64,000 nucleotides of DNA. Origin: Lophium mytilinum. Its lineage: Eukaryota; Ascomycota; Dothideomycetes; Mytilinidiales; Mytilinidiaceae. Under the pieces are notes generated by a model, which saw nothing but the letters and a program-made list of their open reading frames with translations, made no database searches and was not told the origin of the DNA. Where the stretch lies: contig MU004190.1 in assembly GCA_010093605.1 (NCBI GenBank), positions 1,633,599 to 1,697,598 of the forward strand, read 5' to 3'. Both the position numbers and the translations under genes were made by a program. Below are positions 31,081 through 43,867 of this stretch, piece after piece (positions within the stretch are counted from its first letter, which is position 1; every line of letters starts with the position of its first letter).

Positions 31081-33941
31081 GAGGTTACAGGTACGGCATA
31101 TTTGGTAGGAGTGTAGGAGATAATTGGAAGATTTATGCTCAGCAGAAGAGACTTGCTAATTTCCTTGAATAGGCTTACTGGCAGGCATGCCCGCCGGATT
31201 TGACGTCGAGCTGGAGAGAGTTTTGACCGGCGAAGACATTGTCCGAGTTTTACTGGTAACCGGTTATGGAAGACAAAGGCGCAAAAATCCTCAAACCTGC
31301 CCCTGATTTGCGGGTGCTAGACGGGAGTGACAGGTCCTAAGTGCGATTTTAACGTTAACAGCTTACCAGAGAGCGATATATTTTGGTAAAAGCCGTGGAG
31401 ATATAGTGTTGTCCAACTATGACGGTGATCTTCCAGGTAACTCGGCCCCATATTCCACTATTTTGGTGTCCCGTTTTACTTCGGCCGACCGTTCTTGGTG
31501 GCCAGTGGGGGGTCCGTTCTTGCCCTCATTTTAGAGTTGACAGGATATCGCTTCTTCTCACAACATTTTCTTGCGTAGAGGCGTAAACACGGTGGTATAT
31601 TGCCTGTTCCGATATAGGAGCCGTGGTTCTAATCTACGCGCCACGTCTACGGCGAGCTGAATACGGACGAGTTTTTGAAATGACTAACCGTTGATCAAGG
31701 TATGAAGTCACTCTGTAGGAATTGGCTTTCAATCCTGTTGAGGCGAGAGAATTGTAACAGCTCGCAAAGGTTAGAGGTTGACAGCGTTTCCTTTCTCTCA
31801 CGATTCTTTTCCTTTCAGTCCTTAATGTAGCGGTCGACGAGACCGCGTATAGGCACACTGCCTGCAACAATGAACCACAGTAACAGTAAAAGCTTTGATG
31901 GCCGTTGCCCTTTTCGCTGTTTTCGCAGTGGATGAACTCAAGTTTTGAGTAGGAGACGTACTCCCGGAGAGGCACACGGAGCTCCATGTCTCGAAGGTCC
32001 AATTTTGAGTACATCAAGCTGCGAACTGAGTTCCTCTTGTGAGTTCGATGCACCCTTGACCACTAGAGCGGCATTATAGTGATGCCGAGTCACGCAGACC
32101 GCCGAGGGTGGCAATGCCGTAATGTCCTAGGGTGACCAGGCCAATACTTGGGTAGCCTCCTCCGTAACAAGCCCCGCAATATTGCTTTGTTCCCTTTCCT
32201 TGCTCATTTCCTGGTGTTGCTCTGCTTCCTTCGAGGTCGACGTTCCCAGGAGATTAACGCGTTCTGCGGCCGGCGCAGGTGGACATTATTAACTTCAAGA
32301 GGCAAGCATGCTCCCAGTATCCCTACTTCCGGGTCATTGAAAGCTTTCCAAGCCTTGGTGTGGGTCCACTGGATATCTTTCGAGTCTTTCGCTGATGGAG
32401 ACGGGGGCCTTCGATGATAATGTGGCTGTGGTTGATCATGGAGGGCTCTCAGGGCCGAGGGCTCCTAGGGCCTGCCACAGGCTTCGACGAAGGCTCCGTC
32501 CGCACCCCCGAGTACTCAGTTCAATCCGGCATTGGTTGTCATAGTTTGTCTGAAGATACGAAAAGCCGCCGGTAGGGCCTGTGAGGTGGAGGAGGTAAGG
32601 TAGGGCCTCTGTGGGTGGTGTTGCTGATGAGTCTGTGGACGGTGGGAAGCATTCGGAGGCAGTGAATTTCGACTATCCCGAGCGTCAAAGAGGTCTGTAC
32701 GTCTCAAGACACAGCATCCGTAGGTGTTTCTACGGCGATACGTTGTTGTTGGGTCGTAATGCTGGTGGTGTTGATGGAAAAATGGAGTGAGGTTGAAGTT
32801 CCTTGGCGCCTCCTTCGCGGCTTCCCCGAGACAGCAAGCCGATGACAGTCCATCAACAAGCCATCAACACCATTCGGAGGTCCTCTATGCTAGCCTTAGA
32901 ATCCTGCAATATCACGAATAGCACCATGGGTTTATCAGTCGCATACCGAGTGTCCACAGGCAGACCTAGGCCTGGCCCGAGTTCAGAAACGCGATGGATC
33001 CCCATGAAGGGCGCCATTGCCTCTCAACATCTCTTATGCCTTGTTTAAGCTGCGGCGTCTTATCAAAGAGATCTGTACCCTAGGGTCGGGCAGGAAACTG
33101 CTAATCAAGTGGTATAATGGGCGGAGAAGAAGTCATCCATGATTGAAGAGATTGGGTTGATTCGTCACAGTAAATATTATTCCATTGATTATCCCCATAG
33201 CTCGGCTCTCTGGGCCAATACTAAATCCATAGGTCCATTAATTCATAGAGTTCTATATAGCACGAAGCTTCTATAGAACCGCCCCCGACGCCTGGATGAA
33301 CAGCGGACATGCCTCATGCTGATCGTTTAGATGAAAGCTGTCAAGAAACTTCCGTCTATGAGCCACACTCCCTATACAGGAAGCCGAGTCCGCGAAGCCT
33401 GGCCTGAGCAACAAACAGACGTTTGGCCCATGCTCATACCAACGACAAGCAAGAGCAGCTGGCTTTGGTGGGATAGGATATCAACGCGTTGTTGAGGGTG
33501 GCCTAGCGAGCCTATAGCTTCGGGGAAAAGATCTGATCTTCAGTTGAATTCCTTGAAACCCTTGAAAGCACCACCAGCAACAGTGATGGAGTGTACTTAG
33601 GTCTGCACAAGTCACGTGCTAATGGGCACTCAATCCGACCAAAATCAGTTCGAAAACCTAATTAAACCAGAGTTCTGTCCATGAGAGCTTGCTGAGGCTC
33701 GATTTGGTGAACCTTGACCAACGCTAATGGCTAAAAGTCACGTGTAGACCAGCAGATACTCTGTTCATCATGACCAATCCTCGAATGCCGACTTCGACGC
33801 TCCGCTCTCCGCTCTCCGCTCTTGACACCACTTGAATCGTCGCTTAATAGTAAGTAACATTCAGAAACTCACTACGTGGTATCTATGTCCAGTGCACTCC
33901 GGACTCATCCAAACCAAAACGGCAATCGAGCTTCGCGCAGC
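31081..33941. other. 2.9 kb without a supported gene
   Basis: ORFs up to 139 codons on both strands (for example 31634-32053, minus) lack domains and splice logic. Some Pro/His-rich ones (32516-32707, minus) fall in GT-rich sequence. I see no repeats matching other parts of the window. Confidence 0.4.
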
Positions 33942-34779
33942 CTAAAACGCAAGCCATCCGTTGTCGATCGGCACGCAAGCCCCATTCGCGACACTCCCAA
34001 CGTCAGAGCACAGATACAACACGCTCGCCGCAACCTTAGGCAATGGGCATACCGCTGGCTCGAATGCCGCCGTCTTCTCCATCATCGCAAAGCCCTCCTT
34101 GTTCATGCCGCTCGCAAAGGCGTCCCCAACGTTGGTCTGCATAGGCCCGGGTAGGATCGCGGTGCATCGGATGTTCTTCTTCGCGTAGAAAACGGCAGTG
34201 TTCTTCGTCAGGCCGATTATGCCGTGCTTGCTGGCAACATACGCAGCGCCTGAAGTTGATTTAGCTTCTGACTACAGCTATGGTAGCTTCCACTCGAAAT
34301 TGGGACTTACCGGCAGGGAAGCCCCTCACACTCGCAGTACTCGCAACATTCAATATCGCACCTCCTTGCGGCTCTTGCTTCAAAAACTGGTTCACCGCCA
34401 GCTTACTCGTCATCATCGGGGCCGTGAGGTTCACCGCAATGACCTTATCCCACAACGACTTCTCCAGATCGCCAACGGGGTCGAAGAGGTCCATGATGCC
34501 CGCGTTATTGACTAACACGTCTAGACGACTGAACTTTGCGAGCACCTTGCTCATCAGGTCTTCGAGTGCTGGCCCATCTGTAAGATTCGCTTCCAACGCC
34601 AGAACACGGCCCGAGTGTGCAGCCGAGAGCTCTTCATCTGTCGCAGACAGGCGCGCCTTGTTAACATCAACAATAACCACATTCGCGCCAGCTTCGAGAA
34701 ACGCAGTCGAGATCGCCTTGCCCAGGCCGCCCGCGGCGCCGGTCACAAGCACCGTTTTTCCGGAGTAAGATTCTGCCAT
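33942..34779 (-). CDS. short-chain dehydrogenase/reductase (classical SDR)
   Basis: Model complement(join(33942..34249,34311..34779)), 258 aa. The 61-nt intron has GTAAGT/TTCAG borders and restores the frame at GFPAG-AAYVASK. Classical SDR features in order: NAD(P)-binding TGAAGGLG (about residues 13-20), VDVN after beta-2, NNAGIMD, catalytic Ser in NVASTASVRG, the YVASK active-site Tyr/Lys pair just after the splice, ILPGPMQTNVGDAF, and the C-terminal SVANGACVPIDNGWLAF. Asp after beta-2 (VIVDVN) favours NAD(H). Length is typical. The substrate cannot be told. It lies on the same strand, 0.8 kb downstream of the ABC transporter gene. Confidence 0.93.
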
Positions 34780-35604
34780 GGTCGATACGATTTACGGTTA
34801 ATTTAACGTATCCTGGATTTATCCTGGGGAGTTGCACATGGAGACGTGCTCGAAATGACAAGGCATCGCGATGTTAAAGACCCAGAAGTACGGCGGCCGG
34901 CATTCCAAAGCTTCCAGAACCTCCGGGAGTGGGGTTTCTCGGACACGGCATCAGCTGATTGCGAAGAGGAAGATGGCTCGGGAATGCTTTTCGAAGGCGG
35001 AAAGAGGGGAATAGGGTGATAATGATGCCGCAGGAAGATTTCGGTATTTCGAGAGATGCCGGCTTGGCGGAACAGTCATATTGGGGTTAGTCATGAGAGT
35101 TGAGCTGCATTTCTTCAGATCTGGGTTGTGTATACACGGAGCCCCTTCTGTTGCTTGTGCATTACACTGCCATGGTGCGCAATTTTGGGCCTGTTGATGC
35201 TAAACGGTCGAGAATTTAATTTGTAACGTCGAAAGCCGGATTATGTTGCGTAAACTCCCTAATGCTAGAGCTCATCGTTCCACCGCACAACAACCCAAAC
35301 ACTACGCCTCCTCTTGCAGGTGCAGCAATACTAGTATTCGTTCCAAGACATTGCTTCTCTAGTCACGTACCACGAAGTTGCGAGTTGTGAACCTTTATTT
35401 CCCTACTCATGTACCACAAGGTAACTGTTGACAAATAAACTATATACCTGTACTCTAAGCCCGAATAACAAAAGAACACGATCAGAAGGAGCGACTTTGA
35501 GAAAGACATACCCAAAAGAAGCCGACCCCGATCTGCAAAAACACCATCAGATTATTACCACCTTCCCCATTCCGCCTTCTCTTCCGCTTCAGAACATCTC
35601 AGTC
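34780..35604. other. intergenic region between SDR and ABC transporter genes
   Basis: Holds the SDR promoter (right next to 34779) and the 3' flank of the transporter. No other gene is seen. Confidence 0.6.
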
Positions 35605-38600
35605 TCATTCCGCCTTCCGCCCCTCCACCTCCTGCGGCATATCCTTACTCCCCTTAATCTTCCTCGTATTCTTCGGCACCCGCACCACCCAATACAACGC
35701 AATCGCCGCAAAAACATTAAAAACAATAAACACCCACATAATCCCGAAATCCCTCCACCTGGTACTATACTTCGACGACACCTGCGCAAGATACTGGTTC
35801 GTGCTCGTAATCGCGCAAAACCCGCAATCCGTCGTCGCATTCGGATCCTCCAGCTTCCCACCGAAGCTCGCCATGTACGTCTCCATGTACTTGCCGCACG
35901 TCTGCCCCACGGCGGGCTGGAACCGCGCGAGCTCGATCGCGGAGCACTGCACGGTGGTGTTTGCAAGCCCTGTGGACATCATGGCCGAGATGAGGTACGT
36001 GAAAGGGGACACGCGGTACATGAAGATCCAGAAGCCGGGGAGCTGCTGCGGGGTCGCGAGCACGCCGCAGAACATTAGCGTGAGGGAGAAGAGGAGCGTG
36101 GAGAGGGTGCCGGCGGCTTCGACCATTTCCATGCCGGCGATCATCATGTGCGTGAAGGTGGATGTGAAGAGGAGGAAGGTGAGGATGAGGAGGAACATGA
36201 GGAAGCCGCGCTCGTGGACGGCGTTGGTGGGTTCGGCGTTTTTGTACATTCCGATTGGGTAGTACCAGCAGAAGAACATGATGACGGCCATCAGGGCGTT
36301 CCAGGGGAGTTCGACGAATATGTTGGAGAGGATGAAGGTCTGCCAGGAGTAGGTCTTGGATGGGCGCTCGCGCACTTCGTAGAGGGCGCGCTGGGTGACG
36401 AATTGCGGCATGATTTGCTGGTTGAGGTTGCCGAAGACGATCATGAGCATGAAGATGGAGAACATTTGGTTTTGGAGGCCTTGCATAGAGGTCTTTTCGT
36501 TCCAGAAGGAAAAGCCGATGAAGAGGGCCTAGGGGGTGGCTCAGTAAGTTTTTCTTGGTGGAATAGAGGTGGGTCAAGACTTACAGGTAAGGTGCAGAGT
36601 ACGACTTTTGACCATAGGTAGGACGGGGTTCTCCAGTACTGCTCAAAGCAACGTCGCGTCACCAAAAGGCTCTGGTAACCGAAAGACTGGGCGAACGTTT
36701 GGTGCGCATCGGCCGACGACTGATCGATTTGAGACGTCTTGGGTAGGTCCACGACCATCTGATCTAGTTGCCGCCGGATTTCTCGCCGCTCTTCACTTTC
36801 GCGCCATAGCTGGGGCCAATCTTGGTCGCTCTTGGAGCCTGGGGCTGCGCCAATTACTTCTAACATATACCTGAAGACATCGGTGGTCAGTAAATCGAGG
36901 TCCCAAAATCGCGGTGGGAAGAAACTTCACTTACTCGGCAGGATTAGCCTCCGGTGGACACTTGAGGTCGCTCCTCCGTTCGAAATAATCGATCAGCGTC
37001 TGTGAGTTGTCCCCAATGTCTCCGAAGTACACCGTTCGTCCTCCCTTCGCCAGCAGCAATAGCCGATCGAAGCTTTGAAACAAGACCGCCGACGGCTGGT
37101 GAATTGTGCATAGAATCGCTTGGCCATTTTCAGCGAGTTTGCGAAGCAAGGCGCAGATAGACCACGCAGTCTGACTATCGAGGCCGGAAGTGGGTTCATC
37201 GAGGAAAAGAAGGAGCTGCGGCTTTGCTGCGAGTTCGACACCGATGGTGAGCCTTTTACGCTGTTCCACGTTGAGCCCTGTGGGCCCAAGTCAGCGAAGA
37301 TCAAGATCATGTCGTACAAGAAAGCCCGTACCTTCACCAGGAACGCCGACGACAGCGTCAGAGTACTCTTGCATTTCGAGGAGTTTGATCACCTGATCAA
37401 CATAGTCGAGCTTCTCCTGCTTGCTAACGTGTTGAGGTTGTCGCAAAAGAGCGCTGAAATTCAGAGCTTCTCTAACCGTAGAGGTTTGGAGGTGTAGATC
37501 TTGCTGCTGAACATAACCTGTTTTGCGCTGGAACGACTCGTCGCGGAGATGCCCGTCGACGAGCATGTCTCCAGATACTACACCCATCGTCACTCGGCTG
37601 GCCAACGTATCAAGAAGCGTCGTTTTGCCAGCGCCAGAAGCTCCCTAACATCCTATTAGCCCCGAAACCGCATCACAGGTGTAGATATTGACTTACCATG
37701 AGTGCAGTCAAAGTACCCGGCTTCACCCAGCCATCCACGTGATCCAGTAGTCGTCTAGGCTGGCCCTTGATTTTGATGTCATAAACCAAGTCTTTCCAAT
37801 GGAAAACAGCTGTCTGTTTCTGTATCACGATCTCTTCCGAATCGCCCGCGTCTGTGATTGCAGCCGCAACGTTATCAGCGCCCGAAGCCGCACCGCTCTC
37901 CTCATCGTCTTGCGTTATCATAGACGTCGGGATATGTCCGCGTTTGAAGACAAGGATCTCCCCCTTTGATCGCTCGGCAGAGACGTATTCGGTTCCGAAC
38001 AAGTACGTGGCGAAAAAGAATAGGAAGAATGCAATAAGAATGCCGAGGTTTCTAGTGTGAGGGTCAGAAATTTGCGCTTGAATTGACCGTTGAAGAAGAA
38101 AGTGAATACCTCCAAAGATGTGCTTCTTCGTACTTAAATGCTGTCTTCAGGTAGTCATTGCCCTCTACGAATTCGGCTCCTACTTGCTTCCCAACTGCGG
38201 TGCAAGTCCTATGTACGCCAGTAGCATTTTCGTATCCTGGCCCTGCAGGGACATATGTCAAGCAAGGGAACTGGCGGTTGCGGAATTCGTTGATCATCAG
38301 ACTTTCGAAGGCATAGCCGATCGGGCTAGTAGCAACGTTAGCAAAAGACGTTACAGTGAAGTGGGGGTATAGGCCTACTCTATGTAGTTTATCCAGCGAA
38401 ACCAAGGATGCATCCCCGAAATAGGAATAGCGAACCCCGTATAGATCGTCAACGCGAGAATTGCAAAAGAAGCTGGCACCATAGCCTGTGAGAGGGTTCG
38501 CGTGAAGGAAGCGATGGTCCTGAAAATGTTTGACATGGTAAGTGTCATGATGAACGAAAAGATGAAGAATGTGAAGAAGGCCCCAACTTCGCGGCGGAGG

Positions 38601-40673
38601 TCGGCCATGAAGTACACTGTGAGGTTCAAACTGATGGCTACAAGAATCTTTGAGGGAAGCTCGGTGAGCATGGACGCGAAAGCTTCGGTGAACGGGTGGT
38701 AAAATGCGTATCGAGAGTGCTTTTCAACAATGGATCTTTGAATGTAGAGTGAGAGGATCTAAAAGCAGTCAGTATTCTCGGACGAATGTCTAGCAGCGAT
38801 CGATGCAAATCTTACTTCGGTGGAGCTACTCAAAGCATTAAGCAAGATTGTGAAGAACAGAAGTGCACCTCGACTGTAGAAGCTGGACGCATCCTTGGGA
38901 ATGTTGTAGTAGATTGAGCCGAGAATAATGCCCAAAATCCAATTGCCGAGAACTGTTACGAAGAAGATTTCTTTGTCGCCGTTTAATCGCTGAATTCCGC
39001 GATCAAAGCAGAGTTTGATCTGCATAGGCACCGAGATGGTGTAAGGAGATTTTACCCGCCTGAAACGTTAGCATTCAAAGGCCCCTTCTCGGGGCTTGAC
39101 GCTTACATAAATCTCGCCTGCTGCGACCTTCTCGCTTCTTCGAACTGCTCAAGTTGCTCTCCACCAATCTTGTATTCTTGCTCGAACGCATGTATCTCCT
39201 CCAACAGCCTCGCATGATCGGCACTCTTTTTCCACGCGGCGGCAAATTCGTCGGGTGTTCGGGGGACTCTTGACTCGAAACCCGCTTCGACGATGCGTTC
39301 TGATGCACTCGTGATAGACGTCAAAAAGTCGGCGGTCGTCTGCCTTTCCGGACAAGAGAAGCCCATGTCGATGAAGTATTTCTTCGCATCATTGATGTGG
39401 CCGAAATAGATTTGTCGCCCTTCATAGAGAAGTGTGACTTTGTCGAAGACCTATCCAACCAATGATTAGGCCGGTAGATGACGACGGGCTTAGAATGGAA
39501 CTCACATCATAAGCGCTCTGAGAGGCCTGGTATATCGCCACCACCGCGCTAGTACCCGTGACATTCGACTGCACCCTCAGAGTCTTGACAAACTCGAGGG
39601 CAGTTGCACTGTCGAGGCCTCTCGTACTGTTGTCCCAGCACTGTATGGTGCACTCGCTTAAGAACGCCTCGGCAATACTTACCCGCTTTCTCTCACCTCC
39701 ACTGACTCCTCTGATATAGTCATTACCGACCTTCGTATTGACGGTATGACTGAGTCCGAAGAGAGCCATGACGACATCGCGTAAATGATGTGCATGTTGC
39801 TCGCGCGATACTCCGTCGATCCGGTTACGCGGTATTCTTGCTTTTGCGGCGAATGCGAGAGTCTGGCCCACGGTGAGGTTGGGGAAGTGGATTTCGGTTT
39901 CAGCGTTGTAGATTGTTTCGCCGCGAAACTGGCCGTGCATTTTCTCCATTGGAATTCCTACGAGTTGCACGCATGGGTAAGCAGAAAGTTACCCAGGCGA
40001 TGAGTGAAATCAATACCTTGGTAATTCAAGACCGATTCAGAGTCAACGTAATATCCATTGATGTCGCCAGCAAGCGTCTTGAGCAAGGTAGTGCAGCCGC
40101 TAGGAAGAGTCAGTCCTAGTCTGAAAGGAATGTCTTCCGTTTGAAGTACCTTCCGGGTCTGCCCAACACCACCAACATTTCTCCCGGCTTCACTAGCCCA
40201 TCGAAGTTCCTGAGGATATCGATCCTCCTCTTCTGCCCCTTCCCTACCATCTTCTGGAAGAGGTTTTGGCTCTCCAACAAGACATTGAAGAAGTCCTTCT
40301 GATAGTCGGTCGGCAATCCGAAACCATACGCGCTAAGATTCCGGAATGAGACGCCGATGTTCTTCCTTGGCACTTCTCCTTGTTGCTTGATGGCCAAGTT
40401 AATGAGGGTCTGAAGCCACAGCTTAAGACTGAACTTCTCCGACGTAGGGTCTAGACAGGGGTCGTTCGTTCCTAGGAAGGGATTCTCTGGGTCTGAAGTG
40501 TATCTCGCTGCCGTTGAAACGCTGGTCATGTGCCTCGCAAGCTCGTGGAGATGCGCTTCATCTTTACGGTCTATTCCCAGATCGGAATGTGAGGATTGAG
40601 CCGAAGGACTTTCTTCGATCTCGTTAGATACCTTTTCGTCTTTCATGTCGGTCAATGTTTGGGCGTCGTCCAT
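35605..40673 (-). CDS. full-size PDR-type (ABCG) multidrug transporter
   Basis: A plasma-membrane drug/toxin efflux pump with the (NBD-TMD)x2 order of fungal Cdr1/Pdr5-like proteins. Exons in transcript order: 40673-40150, 40099-40017, 39957-39506, 39450-39107, 39059-38816, 38758-38379, 38325-38110, 38051-37697, 37644-37332, 37277-36935, 36870-36585, 36528-35605. The 11 introns are 47-64 nt and the sum is 4464 nt, 1487 aa plus stop. NBD1: Walker A GRPGSGCTT (about 170, Cys variant usual for PDR), signature [10 protein letters not shown] (about 288), Walker B variant [16 protein letters not shown]2: canonical GASGAGKTT (about 867), degenerate signature [10 protein letters not shown], Walker [15 protein letters not shown]. 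This asymmetry is the family norm. Membrane spans fill about 460-760 and 1130-1440. An in-frame upstream Met (near 40793) would add about 40 residues; I chose [14 protein letters not shown] by family length. The Zn2Cys6 gene lies immediately upstream. Confidence 0.95.
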
Positions 40674-41507
40674 GGTTTCCACTCGCTGAGGTGTTGTAAT
40701 TATAGTATCTTCAGGAGGCTGAAGGTCCAAGGGAGGGCTGGTGGCCCGGTTGGGTAGGTAAAGAAAATTTGCAAATGACGATGGAAAGGCCATGCACTTT
40801 CCTATCGTAGGCCGACAAAGAAGTAAAAGCGGTTGAAGGGGAATAGAAGAGAACAGCTCGCTAGAAGTAAAGAAGGACGCAAGCAAACGGAGCGGTACGG
40901 ATCTCACTTACTGCCGCACGGAAAGTATAGAGGGGCAAATCACGGGGTGTATACTGCCAGATGTTACTCTCGAAACAAGTAACTCGGCCATCATGTGGTC
41001 TCGGTGCCGGTTGTTAGCAGGCACGCAGTATACGTCAGGCGCTGAGCCATATTGATGTTTATTTCAGCCTTCGGAATATCTCCGCATGGAGGTTGCGGAA
41101 GCCTAGCGATCCGCCCTGGTATCCCGCAGGTAGACTTTCAGCACGAGTCATTTGTGTTTTGACGCTCTCCATACTTGACGATAGTAGACAGACACAAGTG
41201 GTGGCCAATCAAGTTGAGGTTGAAAAAAGCGGGACAGAGATCGGAGCGAAAATTAGTTCGGGCCCGCAACGCCAGCCGAGCCTGATCCCTGACGGCGCAT
41301 AAATACCATCTTCGGCTAGACTCCTGGAATGGAGCCCCTACAATCGCCCGCTTACTGAGGTCTAAGTGGAGACTGATATGAACTCAAACCCTTTAAAGTG
41401 GAGATTGCGCGCTTAATGCAGAGTAGACTCGGTACCTTTCCACGAAAACAGCATCTTCACGCAGCTGCTTATAATTGAAACTCGTGGAGGCTATTAAAGA
41501 ACCGCTT
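40674..41507. other. intergenic region between Zn2Cys6 gene and ABC transporter gene
   Basis: Contains the transporter promoter. It has GC-rich and AT-rich alternation but no certain CGG...CCG inverted operator that I can support by eye. Confidence 0.5.
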
Positions 41508-43337
41508 TTATCGAATATTGATAGGTGAAAATAAGACATCGTCGAGTAGAACGTCATCGTTGGTATCCACATACGAGTGCGACGAGAACTGACCCTGGGT
41601 GTTGAAGTCGGAGCATGAATTTGCCGCAACCGTTGTGGGGATATTGAGTTCTGCACCAGCCAGGTTGACGCCTTCATCCACTGAGGATAAGCTGGATCGC
41701 AGCCGTGGGTCAACCACGCATCTCGGGCCTTCACTCACCGAGCTCTCGAGAATCATGGCATAAGATACGGGATCTACTACCCGAGCTTCAGGGGCTGACA
41801 GATATAACTTCGCGATCTGATAAAGTTCTCGGAATATCCATAGGGTCCCGGTGGCGAACTGGAGGCGACCTTGTGCCACTAGGTGGCCAAAAAGCGATGT
41901 GACCGATGATATCAAGTTCAGGTCGGACTGTGCGAAAGGTTCATCCGGGTACTGTAGTATATTGGCGAAGAGGGCCAATGAAGCACCAAGAGGTTGGGAT
42001 ACGCTCATCCTGCACAAGTTTGTTGATTAGATGTGACTTGGAAGGGAAAGGCAAAAACTCACCAAAACATCGGTGGTGCAGGGGATTGCTTGAAATGATC
42101 AAGCAGGTTTATGGCATCTCTAGTAGCGATAACGCAAATTGACTCGCTGTCATATACACGCGGGTTCAACCCAAGGTCGTGCTTGACCAGTTCTCGCTCT
42201 TCAGCTAGCTCACTCCAACGTCCGTAGTGAATAGAAGCGCGATGAATAGTATTGAGGCAGTTGTAGTACGAATAGTGCAAAGCTAGGACGGGTAGAAATT
42301 GCTGCTTGTCGCAGTTATCGCATGTTTTGGGCGTACGTGTATTGGAATTTCCGTTCGCCATTTCTGGAGCTCGGCATCTAACGTGCCAATCGCCTTGAGC
42401 TTCTGCAGAGCTGGTGTGGAGCGAGCTCTTGCAGAATAGAGTTCGCTGTATACCCGGCTCTCTATCATGGCTAGTTTGGCGGCATAGACGAAAGTGTAAA
42501 AATGAGGCAAGCCACTCGGCATCATAAGGGGGGCGTTCATCGATTTCGGTAGAGCGACACCGATATCCTGGTCGTGCATGACGGGCGGTCGTCCGGCGTG
42601 AAGGGCTATGTCTTTGTCTAGAATATAAAGCATCCAGGAAACGTTCCATCGTTCATCCAGTTGCCGTTCCGAAAGACCGCAATCGTCTAACCAACGGTTC
42701 AAACCAATAGCGTGTGATATGCGTGCTGCCATGGCCACTAAGGTTTCAATTGATAGAGGATTCGAGCTACCTTGGAGCATGAGAAGAGAAAAGCACACAC
42801 CAACAAACTGAAAACTGGTATCTCCATTGACGACGAACGAGTGGGTGTCGAATTTCTCGGCTTGGGCCTCGAATGTGGTTGTTGATGCAGTGTTAAGCTT
42901 GCTTGAGTTTTCAGAGCTTGCTATCGCCGCTGTGATGACTGACTCCATCTGTCGAATACGGTCTTCCATCGCTTCTGTATGCACTTTCCTACCCACCGTT
43001 AGGTAATAGGTGCGAAAATCTCGAGAAAGTGTCTTCTCACCTTCTCATTTTCGGCTTACGGGGAACGATCGAGCGAACGCACTCTACGTTCCGAGACGCA
43101 CATTGCGAGCATTGCGTCTCTAGTGTTAGTCTTTCACATTTTATCTAGTATTCTTAGTGACTGGAAAGTTTAAAGCTGGAAATCTCAAGATGTACACACC
43201 TTGAGGCGTCGGCAAAAGTCACAAGAAGGTGCTTTGATGCGCCCACACTTCAGCGGAGTGAATTCAGATGGAAGAGTCTGGCTAATCGGGGATGAGTTTG
43301 GCGAATGGTTAATTGCCCGTTCGCTTGAAGACTCCAT
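41508..43337 (-). CDS. Zn(II)2Cys6 transcription factor with fungal-specific domain
   Basis: Exons 43337-43200, 43144-43041, 42988-42337, 42301-42063, 42009-41508: 1635 nt, 544 aa, in frame. The binuclear zinc cluster spans the first splice: CDFCRRLKIKC (Cys39, 42, 49) and CSQCASRNVEC (Cys58, 61, 68), spacing C-x2-C-x6-C-x8-C-x2-C-x6-C. A short linker and heptad-like EDRIRQMESVI follow. The Fungal_trans part includes LVAMAARISHAIGLNRWL, ERWNVSWMLYILDKDIALHA, GRPPVMHDQDIGVALP and LALHYSYYNCLNTIHRASIH. Odd points: the early part of that domain looks short, as if about 100 residues were missing, and the third intron (42336-42302) would be only 35 nt. Without it the frame shifts, so it may be a real mini-intron or a lesion. 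It may regulate the adjacent transporter (inference from position). Confidence 0.85.
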
Positions 43338-43867
43338 GCCTCGGTTTCGTCTCAGATGCGCTGAGTTCGACCGGAATTGCAGCCGATGCGGCTAATCCGG
43401 GTTGACCGTGGTCACGAAACAGGTGATCTCTACCCAGTACAAGCTCGCTAAGACTCAGATGGATAGCCTCTAAACTGTTGTGGGTGGAAACGAGTGAAAT
43501 TGAGATGAGCGGATGTGCCGGGGAAAGCCAATCGGATGCGATGGTCGGGCTTTATGGGACGCAGTCACGTGCGGAACATACCATGGCCCATTAGAGCGAT
43601 GGATATCAGCCCCGGAAAATTCACTTGGATCTTTCTCCACAAGCTCTACCTCCGTGTCGCGACAGAGATATCAGACTCAAGGTGAAATGGTTTCCTGGAC
43701 TTATAGCGTCAAAGACGCGTCCGAGGCGCTATACCTAATATTGACATCACGTAATATCTGGAGCTCTACCGCGATTTCTGTAGATGGAGTGAATTTGAGA
43801 CCAATTACAGTCCAGTCTAGTCCAGTTCCATCACTGGAGTCTACACGGGATCGACCTTACTTATAAA
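43338..43867. other. intergenic, no supported gene
   Basis: Promoter side of the Zn2Cys6 gene. A 117-codon plus-strand ORF (43513-43866) ends where the satellite begins and shows no domain. Confidence 0.4.

Noticed and set aside
35765-36577. 270-codon minus-strand ORF inside the ABC transporter
   Set aside because: Alternate-frame shadow of the last transporter exon, rich in His/Arg/Pro as expected from GC-rich codons read out of frame.
43513-43866. 117-codon plus-strand ORF
   Set aside because: No domain, and it overlaps promoter DNA of the divergent gene and the satellite start.
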